A stretch of DNA of 64,000 nt from Eutypa lata (GCA_022661535.1 JAKULF010000004.1:4216001-4280000); one strand, 5' to 3'; shown: positions 33,658 to 45,035, counted from the stretch's first letter. Notes: generated from the sequence alone by a model not told the origin. Numbers and translations: made by a program.

Positions 33658-35432
33658 TTAGAGCTCACCTGCGCCATAGCTCGAATCCTTACCTTCCTGG
33701 CTCCTCACCAGCAGCAGTTTTTCCTGCCTGCCGTATACCCACTCCCAACTCTGGGCATCTTCATCCCAGTACACGTCTTCTTCCTGAGGAAACTTAAGGA
33801 CCTGGTTTATCTCAGGCACGAAGTGCTCGGCGTAAAGCTCAATGCTGTAGTAGGTGTTCTTGAGCAGAGGTAGCTCGCCGAGAACGGGTACACCGTCCTG
33901 GAGATTTGTCATACCTGGTGGGAGAAAGCAGAGAGCAGTCAGCGATGAATGTAAAATTTACAGCCCCTTCACACGTAAGTTGGCTAATTGAGTAGCAGTT
34001 GAAACTCACCGATCACTGCCCCCGCCGAATGCCCCCACTCCCCCGTGGCGTGGCAGTATATCTTGCCCTCGATGCCCTCGGCTTGCATCTGCTTCCGCGA
34101 CGCCATTAGGATCTCGTCTCCCGTAAGCCCGATCTTCATGTTCTCCTTGACGATGTCTTGCAGCCGGTTGACTTTCTTTAGCCCCTCCAGCATACCGGCA
34201 GGGATATCGGCCTCGGTCTCCCCGGGGCGGAGGACATAACCTAGATGCTGTGTATCGGTATTGAGACCTAGTGCCGAGACACCGAAGTCGGTGTGGATCA
34301 GGTCGCCGTAGTTTATAGGGCGGTCCGGAGCGTGTGGGTCATCAACGGTCTCGTCGACGGCCTGGCCCGGGAACTCATCATTGCCCACGATGAACACGCT
34401 CGGCTGGAACCAGGTGGTGTAGTTGAGGGCTTGTATCTTCTCGCGCATCCACCATTCGACATCCTAGTCACCAAGCCATAACATTAGCGTCATTGCGTTT
34501 CACCACATCTAACGCCCCCCTTGGTCAAAATCACTTCCCCGGGCGAAGCGCAATACCCGGGGAAGTCACACCGACCGAACATTTCCACGCATGAGAGAAA
34601 ATACGAACACTGGACCTCGTGACCCCCGGCACAATGATCTTCTCACTGAACGCCTCCTCGATAATCGCCCAAGACGTCTCCATCATCTTGCGATACCACT
34701 CCAGACGACCAGGGACCATATGGGCGACAACCTCGATCGGCAGCATAGGCGCGACGACGAACTTGGCAGCCCACTCATCGCCCAGGGCAGTGGCGATGGC
34801 ATCGCGCTCGCCCGCGTGCAGTCCCGACGCGAACGCAAGCTCACGGTGCGCGTCAACGGCGATGCGAGCGGGCTGCTGGACCTCTAGCACGGCGCGCAGC
34901 TCGCGCCACACTAGGTCCGTGTTCTCGATCCATGAGTAGCTTGTGGGCGACCCCGGCGGCGAGGGGTCCGCTAGAAATAGCTGTGTCGTGCGACGTCGTG
35001 CTGAGAACGCGGTGCTTGGTTTCAGCGCCCAGAAGACGGTATCTTCGGCGTATTCGCGTTGGCTTATCTGGAGCTGGTATTAGTTACGCCCTTGCTCGGT
35101 CTATACGCCTCTGTATTTATTTATGTGTTGCTGTTGAGATAAGTGAGTGTGTGTGTGAGTGTGTGTGTGTGTGTGAGAGAGAATGTTGAATTGATGATAG
35201 ATTCAGGAAAACATACAAGCCAGGCATCAACGCCGTATTTCCGCAGCAAGCCTGGAATGAGCAATTTACGCTCTTCGGTCCATGCGTCAAGGATATCAGC
35301 TTGTTCGCGCAGAGAAGGCAAATATTGATACTCTGGCGTCTTAGTGGTTGCCTCTGCGCCGGCGCGGGAATGTACTTGGAGCGCTGCCAACGTGGCGATG
35401 GTGCTAATGATTCCGGAGAATGAAGCTCGCAT
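33658..35432 (-). CDS. Secreted M24-family (pita-bread) metallopeptidase-like protein
   Basis: Four exons (35432-35217, 35067-34609, 34463-34010, 33914-33658) give 461 residues. The N-terminus MRASFSGIISTIATLAALQVHSRAGA looks like a signal peptide. The creatinase-type N-terminal domain follows (LLRKYGVDAWL, then SQREYAEDTVFWALKP), then the M24 catalytic domain. Candidate metal ligands are Asp in LIHTDFG, Asp in LNTDTQHLG, His in WGHSAGAVIG, Glu in SIELYAE and Glu near the C-terminus (LLLVRSQE). Family enzymes cleave Xaa-Pro bonds or act as creatinase-like hydrolases; the extracellular form is common in soil and plant-associated fungi. The exon 2/3 donor (AGT|GTTCGT) is weak and is the least certain junction. 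The first intron contains a TG/CA microsatellite. It is convergent with an ACS-type transporter. Confidence 0.87.
35143..35182. repeat. (TG)n microsatellite in an intron
   Basis: An interrupted run of TG dinucleotides about 40 bp long lies in the first intron of the M24 peptidase gene. It is a likely length-variable marker. Confidence 0.85.
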
Positions 35433-35813
35433 TTTTGTGAGATGGGATCGCTGTCTACCACGGCTTTAACTAGTATATACTCGAAAACTATTGGAGGATG
35501 AGAATGATGGAGGCGACATTTCTAACTTTGGAATGGCGAAAGCGGAATGGAGGCCGAGCATTACGGAGATATCCGTGGATTGGAATTGATAAGAAATCCT
35601 TGTCATTCCGGAGCCCGACGCTCCCAGGCACACCGTGGTGAAGCGGTTAGCGCCTATTTAGAAAGCGGGGAGGCTGACAATTATTAGAGTCGCATTGAGC
35701 AAACTCACCTACATATATACCTACATAGCTACTTGTACATAAAGTATAATACCCTTCAGCTAGATCTACAGATCTCATATCTTTGATTGGACTCATTCAT
35801 CCACGCTCGTATC
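35433..35813. other. Intergenic region, no gene recognised
   Basis: Promoter side of the M24 peptidase gene and 3' flank of the zinc-cluster-like gene. No further features are visible. Confidence 0.45.
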
Positions 35814-36443
35814 TTAGATTAACTCCGAATTGTTTCCCTATGCTCGGAAGTTAATAATGATGTATAAGACCTGCCACATATATGATGGATTGCTTACGGG
35901 GTCTGGAGGATATTGATCAAGGCTAGCACCAATCCATAGGGAGGGATTGGTCACCCATGAAATATCCATAGTAGACCAGTCAACAGACGCAACCGCTGTT
36001 TCTGCTTCTTGCTTCTCGAGCTCCTCCAATTGATCAAGTGAAGTCAGCCCCTTATTGATCATAATGACCCCTCGGGAACGCAAGGACTCGCGTTGTTGGC
36101 GCAAACGGGACAAGCGAGATAGAGCCTGCGAAGCTTCTTGGTGTGCTTTCTGGAGCAGCTCTTGAGCTAGGTTCTCTTCATGCTTCAGGCGATGAAGCTC
36201 CGAGTTGATGCTGTTGAGTGTAGACAGTTGAACGCCCGACCCATCACACGATTTCCCACGGCGGACACAACCGTTGCACCTAGACACCCCCATCATCATT
36301 TTGCATGTGGTTTCCCTAGAGAAGCAAGCTACACATTGAGTGACTTCAAAGCCTTCTTCTTCAATTAAAGCCGCTAGAGCTAGACGCTGCTCTGTTTTCT
36401 TTGAGGGGGATTTCGATTTTCCGACTCGATTCGCCATTGTCAT
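35814..36443 (-). CDS. Small Zn2Cys6-like protein with coiled coil
   Basis: Two exons (36443-35898, 35837-35814) give 189 residues. Without the proposed intron (GTAAGC donor, ATTAAC branch, CATAG acceptor) the frame would simply run on to 35838. Residues about 37-66 contain CVACFSRETTCK...SRCNGCVRRGKSCDG, that is Cx2Cx6Cx8Cx2Cx6C, which fits the spacing of a fungal binuclear zinc cluster. It is followed by a strongly heptad-like helix (ELHRLKHEENLAQELLQKA and SRLSRLRQQRESL), a likely dimerising coiled coil. There is no middle homology region, so it is much shorter than normal C6 factors. The start is the ATG at 36443 (MTMANRVGKSK) with a basic N-terminus. It could be a truncated regulator or a member of a fungus-specific family of short cluster proteins. 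DNA binding is inferred, not shown. Confidence 0.72.
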
Positions 36444-37398
36444 ATTTAGTGGCTGCACAGTAGCTGTAGAACAAAAGCGCGATAAGGCCGTATACTAATA
36501 AATATTCGGGCATTTGGCTGTTGGCAAAGTTCACAAATAAAAGACTGCAAACTCGATTTCTTGACCAGTTATCACCAGCTACGTTGGTGGCTATCACGTG
36601 ATGGATATAGCAGGCGTAGGAATGCTTTGTTGGCCACTGGCATGGATGCGACTAGTAGGCCGACCCAACATGCTTTAGCCTAGCTATAACACAACTATTA
36701 TATCCCATTGCCTTTCAATTTGCATTTCTCTGCCATGTTACGCGTCATATTCTCATTACAGATGAATTTCATCGATGAATATCACAGCCTAATCTCAGGA
36801 ATTCCATGTTGTCACTTGTCTACGCAAGTAGTAAGCTGTTGGCACTCTGAGCCAACATAGCATAGCAACCATCTTGACTTAGATATGTATATATCTGGAC
36901 ATAGTTCATCATAAAAAGAATATGATACGGCCCGACTCATATGGGATCGCTAAGGTAAGGATGAGCCAGAACGCTGGAGCGACAGAGTTACATGTGAGCA
37001 GATACCTTGCAGACGATGGAGCGGCTGGTGAGCCACGAGTCAGGAAACTGTATTGATCCGGAGAAATATGGCAAGCCAGCAGAGACACGATATTCCCAGA
37101 GATGAGTATATTAAGAACGGTTATTTATATTCAATCTTATACCACCATTGTCTCTTTCTAGTCAGAATTCACTGCGGATTCGACTACCAGCATAGAATAA
37201 TTCACGTCCCGTTTATTATAAGAAGCGTCTCTATTATCGACACCAAAGCTCCTCTCTCCCTAAATAGTTCTCCCTAAATAGTGAGGGATTCTGTAAGGTA
37301 CTACTTTTCTAACATTTTTTACTATTTCTACATTCCACCTTTACTATCTTTGTTCCAACTTTCGTATTCTAAAACATGCCTGCGTCACCAGGGACAAG
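36444..37398. other. Divergent intergenic region
   Basis: Promoters of the short zinc-cluster gene (leftward) and the Cys-rich gene (rightward). Two tandem copies of CTCCCTAAATAGT lie near 37255-37280. An out-of-frame ATG at 37376 opens a 15-codon upstream frame that overlaps the start of the Cys-rich gene. No other gene is seen. Confidence 0.4.
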
Positions 37399-37704
37399 AT
37401 GCCTCCAAAGAGTTTGGAACTGAGAGGTAACGATGGGGACACTGTTTTGAATGGGTGCCCGGAATGTCACGATACTGGCGAGCTCGGACATGATAACTGC
37501 GCTTGTAACGAACAGGATCCACCGGGTCGAGGCCTTGCATGGGTGCAGTGTACTGATAAAAAACATGATGAGGATCCGAGTGAATGCGTTTGCAAGGGTC
37601 TGAACGAAGTTATCAGCGCGTGCCCCAACTGTCGCGACACACCAGGTTTTATCGTTGCATACTGCTCTTGCAGCAGAGGCCGAGAGCTTAACCCACAAAC
37701 ATGA
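37399..37704 (+). CDS. Small cysteine-rich protein with two CxxC repeats
   Basis: Intronless frame of 101 residues, acidic and very Cys-rich, without a signal peptide or membrane segment. Two similar blocks can be seen: GCPECHDTGELGHDNCAC at about residues 19-36 and ACPNCRDTPGFIVAYCSC at about 74-91. Each has the plan CPxC-x(D)T-...-C-x-C, so each block could hold a metal ion in a zinc-ribbon or DnaJ-like knuckle. A third Cys pair (ECVCKG) lies between them. I do not recognise the family. Codon use looks normal for the window, but being short and without known homologues it remains a prediction. An upstream out-of-frame ATG at 37376 could reduce translation. A metal-binding or redox role is only inferred from the cysteines. 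Confidence 0.6.
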   Translation: MPPKSLELRGNDGDTVLNGCPECHDTGELGHDNCACNEQDPPGRGLAWVQCTDKKHDEDPSECVCKGLNEVISACPNCRDTPGFIVAYCSCSRGRELNPQT

Positions 37705-38710
37705 CGAGAGTACACAGGCAAGGCCTACCCATGGAACTACGAAGCACAGCGACATTAGCCATATAATATGTCCGGGTATCGGTTGGCACAGATTCAGAAG
37801 GGAGTTCGAAACGTCTAATGCTCAAGTTGTACTTATGTGCATTGGGTACCTTGAGTAATAAGTTATAGGAAAATCTTCAGGAAACTCTAAACGGTCGGGA
37901 AACATTCTTTTGGTCCATTGGTTAGGGATCAGGAATCAAGATATCAGCATGGCTGAGCATAAACGTTCTTTAAGATACTCAGAATTTAGGGTTGTCGATT
38001 TGTGTCTTAGCTTTCCGTTGAAACTAATAGGGGAGACACGAAAGAGAAAAGGGGAAGGGGGTTGATAGTACTACTACTACAAACTTGTATTAGTTAGCCG
38101 CTCATTTTCAGGCTATTTCATTTCACTTCTCGAGTATCTACACCCGGCTGCCTTGGCGCCGTTACACCACAATACACTCTTTTATCATTACCTTGTGCCT
38201 TTTCATGAGTGCTACTACGCCCGGGTTACTACATGTACCTCCTTAACGATACTATTCTAGGTCCCCCTAACCTACTAGATATAACTACGCATAAGAACGT
38301 AGCACCGCCAAGTTGCCGCAGTAGAATAAGAATATCAAATCTTTACGATATATAGACATATACATATTGTATGTTAAACGCATAGCTACTTTCCGGCTTG
38401 GGGGTGGGAGAAAAGCAGCAAGATTGTCGAGGTAAGGTGTCACGCAGTTATATAGTAACAGTTAGGAAATCACAACGTATACTTATATAACGGGGTATTG
38501 TAGAATTTAATTATCTTTCGTATGCTTCGTATTACCCCTTTCTCATGACATGCATATATTCTTTGTTTTTATTCCTTTTTTTGTTGTGTTTTAGTTTCTA
38601 TTTTCCCCCTCTCAACCACATGCTGTTATCAGCATTTATTAGGATAACACCCCCTCCAGATCTGCTTTGTAGAAGCTATTGTGTACAGTATCTTTGAACC
38701 CGCAATGGAT
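37705..38710. other. Intergenic region, no gene recognised
   Basis: About 1 kb of AT-rich sequence with T-rich tracts near 38565-38600. It holds the 3' flanks of the Cys-rich gene and the GPI-type protein gene. Nothing else is seen. Confidence 0.45.
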
Positions 38711-40195
38711 TCACATTAGACTTATGGCCGCGACCAAACCCAGAACTAGACACGAGAGTCCACCTGTCACCTTCGTTGCCGACGCGGTCACTATCCCGGT
38801 CGGATCTGAACTTGCTGACGACGGAATGGCAGTTGGGTCACCAGTAGTGAGTGGAGAAGATTCCGTAGTGATTCCAGGAGATTCCGTAGTAACTGGAGAA
38901 GATTCTGTGGTAACTGGAACAGGAGTGCTTGTAGCCAGGTCCGAGGTTGGAGTTAGCTCTGAGCTTTCCGTCAATGTAGTAGCAGTCGAGTCAATGGTAC
39001 TTTCTACGGAAGAGTCGCTGGTGCTGGCTATGGTAGATCCCGTAGTATCCGGTACAGTGGCCGTTATAGTTGGTTCCACGACAGTAGAGGATGCCCCGGT
39101 AGCTGGCGGCGTAGTTGTCGTAGTAGGAGCTAAGATTGTACTATCCGGCTCTGTGGCCGTGATCGTCTCCGTCGTCTCTATGAGACCACCACCAAGAGTC
39201 GGCACGGCGTACGGAGGATCGAAGAGTCCGAACTTGCCACAGGCATTGCAGGGCAGAGCCCAAGACTTGACAACATCCGGCGCCACGAGGCTAGGGTCGC
39301 ACCGTCCGTCCGGTGCCTTCGTCGCTATGACGGAAGGGTCTAGCGAGTGGGGGCAGTCGGTTCCCAGGTCGCTCAGCTCCAGTTGGCGCGTGACTTGCTC
39401 GCCGGGCACGATCGATGATACCTGGTCTATATTGAGAGCAAATATTGGGCTCGACGCCGCGGGGCCCGCTCTACCGAGGGAGTTGTAGCCATATATGGTG
39501 TTAATGACCATGTACACCGATGGTGACGTGCTAGTATTCAAGTTAGCATATGCATAGGGAAGTCTCTCACATGGAAGAGCAAGAGAAGAGTGAGAAGATG
39601 GAGTTTCTTACAAGGTGTAGTCGAGCCTTGTGTCCACATAAGTGGAGGGATAGACATAGTCGTTATCGGTGGGCCAGTAGAACAAGTCCACAGTGCCGGC
39701 GGAACTTTAAAATAATTAGCAACTATAGTTACGGCAGTGTTCTCAACGTAGATTGAAAACTTACATGCTACATGTTGTCGGGCATGGGTTGAAAACCGAA
39801 GTCGATAGCGTGGTTGGGGTAATAGTCGTTAGCGACGTTACTGTTGTCGGTGTAGTTATCGTTGTTGGTGTCGTAGTGGTAGTTGTGATAGTGGTTGGTG
39901 AGGTAATATTCGTTGGTATAACGATGGTGGTGGTGGTGCTGTTCTCATAGGTGGTAGTTGATATGGATGAAACCGTAATTGACGGCAATTCAGTAGTACT
40001 ACAACTTGTGACAGTATCGTAGGTGGTGCTGATCGATACATTCTGGTAAGGATAGTGCTGGTGAGTAGCTGCAGAGTGTTAGTCGATATGATAGTGATGA
40101 TCACTCGAGGTTTAAGACATACCACTGCCACATGCCCCCTTTACACCAAGAGCTAGTAACGCGCACTGCGTCCATAACCTTAAGGAGAACACCAT
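38711..40195 (-). CDS. Secreted Thr/Ser-rich GPI-anchored-type cell-wall protein
   Basis: Four exons (40195-40123, 40068-39765, 39704-39612, 39530-38711) give 429 residues. A signal peptide is seen at the N-terminus (MVFSLRLWTQCALLALGVKG). Exon 2 encodes a Thr-rich stretch (about residues 60-120), probably O-mannosylated. A compact domain follows, with AGTVDLFYWPTDNDYVYPSTY, YVDTRLDYTFTSPSVYMVIN and IYGYNSLGRAGP spanning two junctions; this domain recurs in fungal wall and adhesin-like proteins. Conserved cysteines lie in DCPHSLDP, GRCDPSL and LPCNACG. A Ser/Thr repeat region with VTTESSPVTTESPGITTESS leads to a hydrophobic C-terminus (GGLSCLVLGLVAAISLM) preceded by small residues, as needed for GPI attachment. 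Its role is probably wall structure or surface adhesion. The repeat region is tandemly organised at the DNA level and may vary in length. Confidence 0.85.
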
Positions 40196-41004
40196 AGTTA
40201 TGTATGATAACCCTAAGCAATAAATTTGACTTGAACGAGGGAACTGCAACGAATGCAATGTGAGGATGCCCCGAACGGTAAACGACTGAATGTTAAAATC
40301 ACGGTCAAGAGATTTTAACTAAGGAGAATCCAGGAACAAAGTCCCGAGGAACTAACGGCTCGCAGGTTATTTGAAGAAAGCAACAGCCCCTGAACATAAA
40401 CATCTCCTGTAAATTCTTGCTGACCCGGACTCTCTCATCTCAGCCGTTGCACATATCAATGTTGTCATGCTGATGAGGAGCATCCCAGCCAGGTTGCCAG
40501 ATTAGGAAATTAACAGACAACAACTGGAGATTTCCTACTGAATCCAGCCCTGTTTCCCGCACCTACAAGGATACGCGGCAGCCCACTTGATTGGCCAACG
40601 TGGCGTTTGGTCAGGGGTTGAAAAAGTCATGACGTCTGTCGTCGACAAATTTCCACTTCGAATCCTACGGTAAACCCTCTTAAGAAGAATATCACCAAAT
40701 ATGACGACGAAGCTATTCTTATAGGGAGGGTTTAGTGCTGTACCTTAACTCGGAGCTTTTAGCGGTGGGGCGACAGGGGTAGTTCATAGGTCTAGCAGTC
40801 TAGATCGTGAATTGCCACGGGCAGGATATAGCAGGATGATGTTACCAGCCAGTCACCAATCAAGCCCAATCATTCTGTTCTGTATATTTTCATGTTTAAT
40901 TGAAAGTTATGCTGGTCGCCACTTGATAGATCAGCTGCTAGGACTACACTCAACGCCTCTGCACAAATGTTTCTTCAAATTGTGCCGTTTCTCCTCTCAA
41001 TACA
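40196..41004. other. Divergent intergenic region
   Basis: About 800 bp separating the starts of two surface-protein genes (GPI-type protein leftward, pepsin-like membrane protein rightward). It should contain both promoters. Short frames only. Confidence 0.45.
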
Positions 41005-43205
41005 ATGCACTCTACTAGGACGGTGCTAGTGTTCGCTTTCTCTTGGGTATTAAAATGCTGGGCTGCCGGAGAAGAAGCTATTGTCATTTCTCCTAGTGAA
41101 TATTTGTAAATCCACCTGAATCCCTTTGTTGGTCGCGTGTCATCTGCTAACATAGTATCGAGCGACGGAAATGATGGACCATGGAGCACCTTCTTCCTTC
41201 GAGTTGGAACCCCAGAACAAGATGTAAGAGTGCTTGTATCTACGGCGTCTCCGGAGTCGATGGTGGTTTTGTCAGAGTATGGCTGCACGACGTCCGTATT
41301 TGAAACAGTGCCAACGGATTGCGCAGTATCCAGAGGCACCTTATTCAACCCCAACGACTCTTCAACATGGAACGACGTGGGCCTCTATGGGATCAATGAT
41401 AATGGAGTTGGTCTCGAGGCGAATCTCGGCTACTCTCAGAGAGTTGAGTTCGGTATGGAAACTCTTGGTCTGGGCCTTACGGGACCTAGTCTTGACAATC
41501 AAGCTGTCGGTGGCATCGCGTCAGCTGATTTCTTTTATCTGTATGACATTCTTGCCTTGCTACTCATTATTCATAGCCATTTTCTAATATGAAAACACTC
41601 ATAGTGGAATCTTTGGACTCAACAGTCAACCGGTGAACTTCAGCTCCATAGGGAATTCTACGTCGTCATCATTTCTTACAACGCTCAAAGACCAAGACAT
41701 GATTCCAAGCTTGAGCTGGAGCTATACAGCTGGGGCTAGGTACCGTTAGTATACCTTGAGTCGATGAAAGACAATGCCAATGGTAGATATATCCTCTAAT
41801 ATCTGATTTCGTTCAAACACAGGTCTCAAGCAAGTATACGGCCAATTGATTCTCTCCGGGTACGATACGTCTCGGTTCACGGAGAACTCCGTCTCTTTCA
41901 CCATGGCAGACGATCTCACACGCGATCTCGTCGTCGTTCTCCAGTCCATAAGCTACAGCGGAACGACATCGGCCGTGCTTCTTTCCGATGCGATCCACAT
42001 TTACATTGACTCGACCGATCCGAATCTTTGGCTTCCGGATAGCGTGTGTGACGCCTTTGAGGATGCGTTCGGGCTGAGCCTGGACGACACCAGCGGGTTG
42101 TATTTGGTGAACGAGACTCAACATGCATTACTGCTCAACTCGGATGCCGAAGTGAGCTTCAGGCTCTCTGACGTAACTGAGGGAGGAGATGCTGTGACGA
42201 TCGTTCTTCCCTACAGCGCGTTTGACCTCACGGCGGAGTATCCGCTAGTCGATAATACGAGCTATTATTTCCCACTGAAGCGAGCTGAGAATGAGACACA
42301 ATACACCTTGGGCCGGGTATTTTTACAAGAAGCGTAAGATCTTCGACTGCATATGTTGACTCGAGACAACATTTAACTTTCATAATAGATATCTTTCAGC
42401 CGACTACGAACGAGAGACTTTCAATGTGTCAGCATGTACCTGGGTTGAAGGTGCCGAAGAGAACATAGTGACCATATCATCGAAGGACTCCGACTCTACT
42501 TCCTCATCTCCTCCAGGAGACTCGGGCTCGGGCTCGGGCTCCTCTCTTAGTGGCGGTGCCATAGCGGGGATTGTGATAGGGGCAATAATTGGCGCTCTGA
42601 TCATTGCAGCAATTATCGTCTTAGTCATTCGGCGTCAACGGAAAAAGGCAAGCTATGCAATATCGGAGCCAGAACCGGATGTTGCCGTCATCACAGGTCC
42701 TGTACATAACGGCACGCCGGCATTGGGAACAAAGTATTACTCGCCTGAAAGTGTCGGCACCAATACCAACACAAGCAATGGCGATAGTAACGGGGGAAGG
42801 GTTACTGGGCAGAGTGGGCAGAGTGGGCAGAGTGGGCAGAACTCAAATGGCCAAGACACGCATAACACGACGGACACAGAAGAGCTGGATGGGGATGCGC
42901 AACAGATTTACCAATTGCACGGGGAATCCCTGGCACCACCGGCTAATAATGAGGCCCCGGTTTATCATGAGCTAGGGGGGAGCCCGGTGAAGAAGACGGA
43001 ATCGGAGCCAGTCTCTGCAGTAGACACTACTCCCTCGCCAGATAGACGAGGAAGATCAGAAGAACCGCCTTCACCGTATGTGTCCACGCTAGGCACCATG
43101 GGATGGGAAGACGAGAGAGGGGATGCCTCGTCAGATCTCGTGTCTCCTACAACGCCCGTTCACCATGGGAAGCGAGGTTCCTTAGCACCACTTCCGGAGG
43201 ATTAG
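41005..43205 (+). CDS. Membrane-anchored pepsin-fold (A1) pseudoprotease-like protein
   Basis: Five exons (41005-41095, 41156-41540, 41605-41744, 41823-42333, 42389-43205), 647 residues. Layout: signal peptide (TRTVLVFAFSWVLKCWAAG), pepsin-like two-lobed domain to about residue 450, a Ser/Gly-rich linker, one membrane helix (GGAIAGIVIGAIIGALIIAAI) with a basic stop-transfer sequence RRQRKK, and a cytoplasmic tail of about 190 residues. The first lobe starts GNDGPWSTFFLRVGTPEQDVRVLVSTAS. In A1 peptidases the catalytic motif D-T/S-G would sit where this protein has S-T-A, so the first catalytic Asp is absent. The second position reads IYIDSTDPNLWLP, with Asp kept but Gly replaced. It is probably not an active protease. 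The tail includes a short QSG tandem repeat and Pro-rich tracts. A sensor or receptor-like role is possible but unproven. Confidence 0.85.
42806..42840 (+). repeat. Short tandem repeat encoding QSG units
   Basis: Four near-perfect copies of a 9-bp unit (GGGCAGAGT) lie within the last exon of the pepsin-like membrane protein and encode GQSGQSGQSGQ in the cytoplasmic tail. Confidence 0.85.
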
Positions 43206-43689
43206 TGTGGTTCATTTCAAAGATTTTTGTGTCAATTAGCGGTTATATCAAGTAATTACTACATTCATGGAGAAATCATTTGAGGGATAAGTTTTTTACT
43301 AAAACGTTTGTTAATAGGGGCCGGGGCTTTGAAGAAGATATTGTGTTTGCATTGTTAACATAATTGGCAGAATCATAACTTAGACTAATTGAGGAAAACA
43401 AAAGGAGTTAATACCATACTTATGAAGTTTGGTAATACATAAGAGTCCGTACATGCGAAGTAGAAATTGTCTCCGAAACCCCCTTTCCTAGCCTCCTTTC
43501 CTTGCCTTTCATCATTCTCGTCTTTGAGTTAATTCTTTTTTCTTTCTTTTTTTCTTTGTTTTTTTGCTTGGCTCTCCTTTTACTGTTTAAGATAAAAAAG
43601 GGAAAGTCGTGTTAAAAGTAAAACCACAAGATGACATAATAGCGAGGTGTTGTGTAACGAAATTACTCCATCCTCAGAGCGGGGCATAC
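43206..43689. other. 3' flank, no gene recognised
   Basis: AT-rich 3' flank of the pepsin-like gene with a long pyrimidine tract near 43520-43585. Nothing else is seen. Confidence 0.45.
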
Positions 43690-44240
43690 CCAAGATCCGG
43701 AGGATAGTATACCCATTTCGAGATCTCTTCTACTGTGAGGAGCGACAAGGTCAACCCAGCTGACTAACAGCGTGGAAACAAGCCTAGCTCCAGTACTAAT
43801 CATCTCCTCAGGAAAATCTCGTTCGCATCATAGCTTCAGAAAGCTGATCCGTGGGGCCGCATATGACGGGGTCGAGACACGTCATATACTCCTGTATAAA
43901 CAAATCAGAGGCGATCTTCATCAACTCTTCATGGAGGCCTGGACACTCGCTCAAGCTTTCAATAAGCCAAATATGATTCGATGCTAACTATTTTCTAGTG
44001 AATGGATTTCGTGAGGATAATGTGCCCCTTTTTGATATGAAAGTTGTTGCTTGGATGGTGTAGCAGATCGTGTCGCGGTCTCTCGAGCACTTCGCTATAG
44101 TATTAGAATTAGAATCCTGTAATTTCATCTCTTTCCAGTGGCTAGTATTTGTCGTATGGACGGTGTCCAACGTTGGATCGAAAGTTGGATCGACTGTCAG
44201 TGGGTCCACGCCCATCTCATAGTGATCTCGCCGCATTCCC
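43690..44240 (-). pseudogene. Possible remnant of an unrecognised multi-exon gene
   Basis: On the minus strand an open block at about 43986-43815 reads IWLIESLSECPGLHEELM and EYMTCLDPVICGPTDQLSE and is preceded by an acceptor-like TAG. It ends in a stop, but a frame change continues into ISKWVYYPPDLGYAPL near 43720-43690. Upstream, at 44236-43990, another open frame begins MRRDHYEMGVDPLTVDPTFD. These look more protein-like than chance frames but I recognise no family and cannot build an intact gene. It is either a decayed gene or a poorly resolved real one. Confidence 0.25.
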
Positions 44241-45035
44241 CGTCGTATCCCTTTCTATCGACTCCCCGGCACTTTCGTCCTAAGAATATCGTAGGTTCTA
44301 GATTCGAAATACCCAAGGATCCTATATTTCATGTTCCCCTTTTCGCTGATAGTGCTCATTGGAAAGGAATCTGATTTGCTTTGCAAACGCATGAGTTGTT
44401 GAACCGTGTTCAACGCCGCACCGGCCACCCACTCCGGCATTCTGACTTCCGTTGTGCAATCACCACCGGCAAGGGAAGCTGCTTTTAGCCCGGAGGAGGA
44501 GGGTTGAAAAAGACACGTGCCATCCCAGACCAGTCGCGACATTGGGGAACAGTCTTGACACCAGAGCCTGGTTTCCTGTCGTCATCGTTTTCATCGTCGT
44601 TGCCATCACCGGCATCATCCCCTCGGAACCAATTGTGCGGATAAATCGATAATCTCTCGTTATTGCTGATTTACAATCTCGCTTTCGTTTCTTGGCAAAC
44701 GTGTACATAGTTATATAAGGAATTGGACCATTAGGAGCCCCCCGGTCTTCCTACGAAACTTATGTAAATAGCGAGGTGGCTATCGTGGGAACTATATCGT
44801 CCTTGCTCCCTAACTCTGTAACTAAATTTGGTGGTTGCAGCGCTTTCTATTTTTCTTAATTTTCGAGCTCTACCTCTGTGTATCCATCTATCATACCAAC
44901 TTGTTTTATGCTGATCCCCTTTTATAGTGTCTTCCAGTCGAGGCTACACAATCTCAGGGGGTTGTGAATGAGGGAAGTGACTCAAAGTCCTAACGTAATG
45001 CGCCTAGGAGCTCACCAATGACTTGCATGTCCATT
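44241..45035. other. Intergenic region, frames without recognisable domains
   Basis: Minus-strand frames at 44255-44542 and 44460-44708 and the plus-strand frames opposite them have no recognisable features. The first might extend the uncertain gene at 43690-44240. Otherwise nothing is seen. Confidence 0.35.

Noticed and set aside
35143..35182. TG repeat as a possible telomere-like or regulatory Z-DNA element
   Set aside because: It is an ordinary short microsatellite inside an intron; nothing supports a function.
38679..39488. Plus-strand Val/Ser-rich frame of 269 codons
   Set aside because: It is the antisense of the Thr/Ser repeat region of the GPI-type protein, whose sense strand has signal peptide, conserved domain and splice sites.
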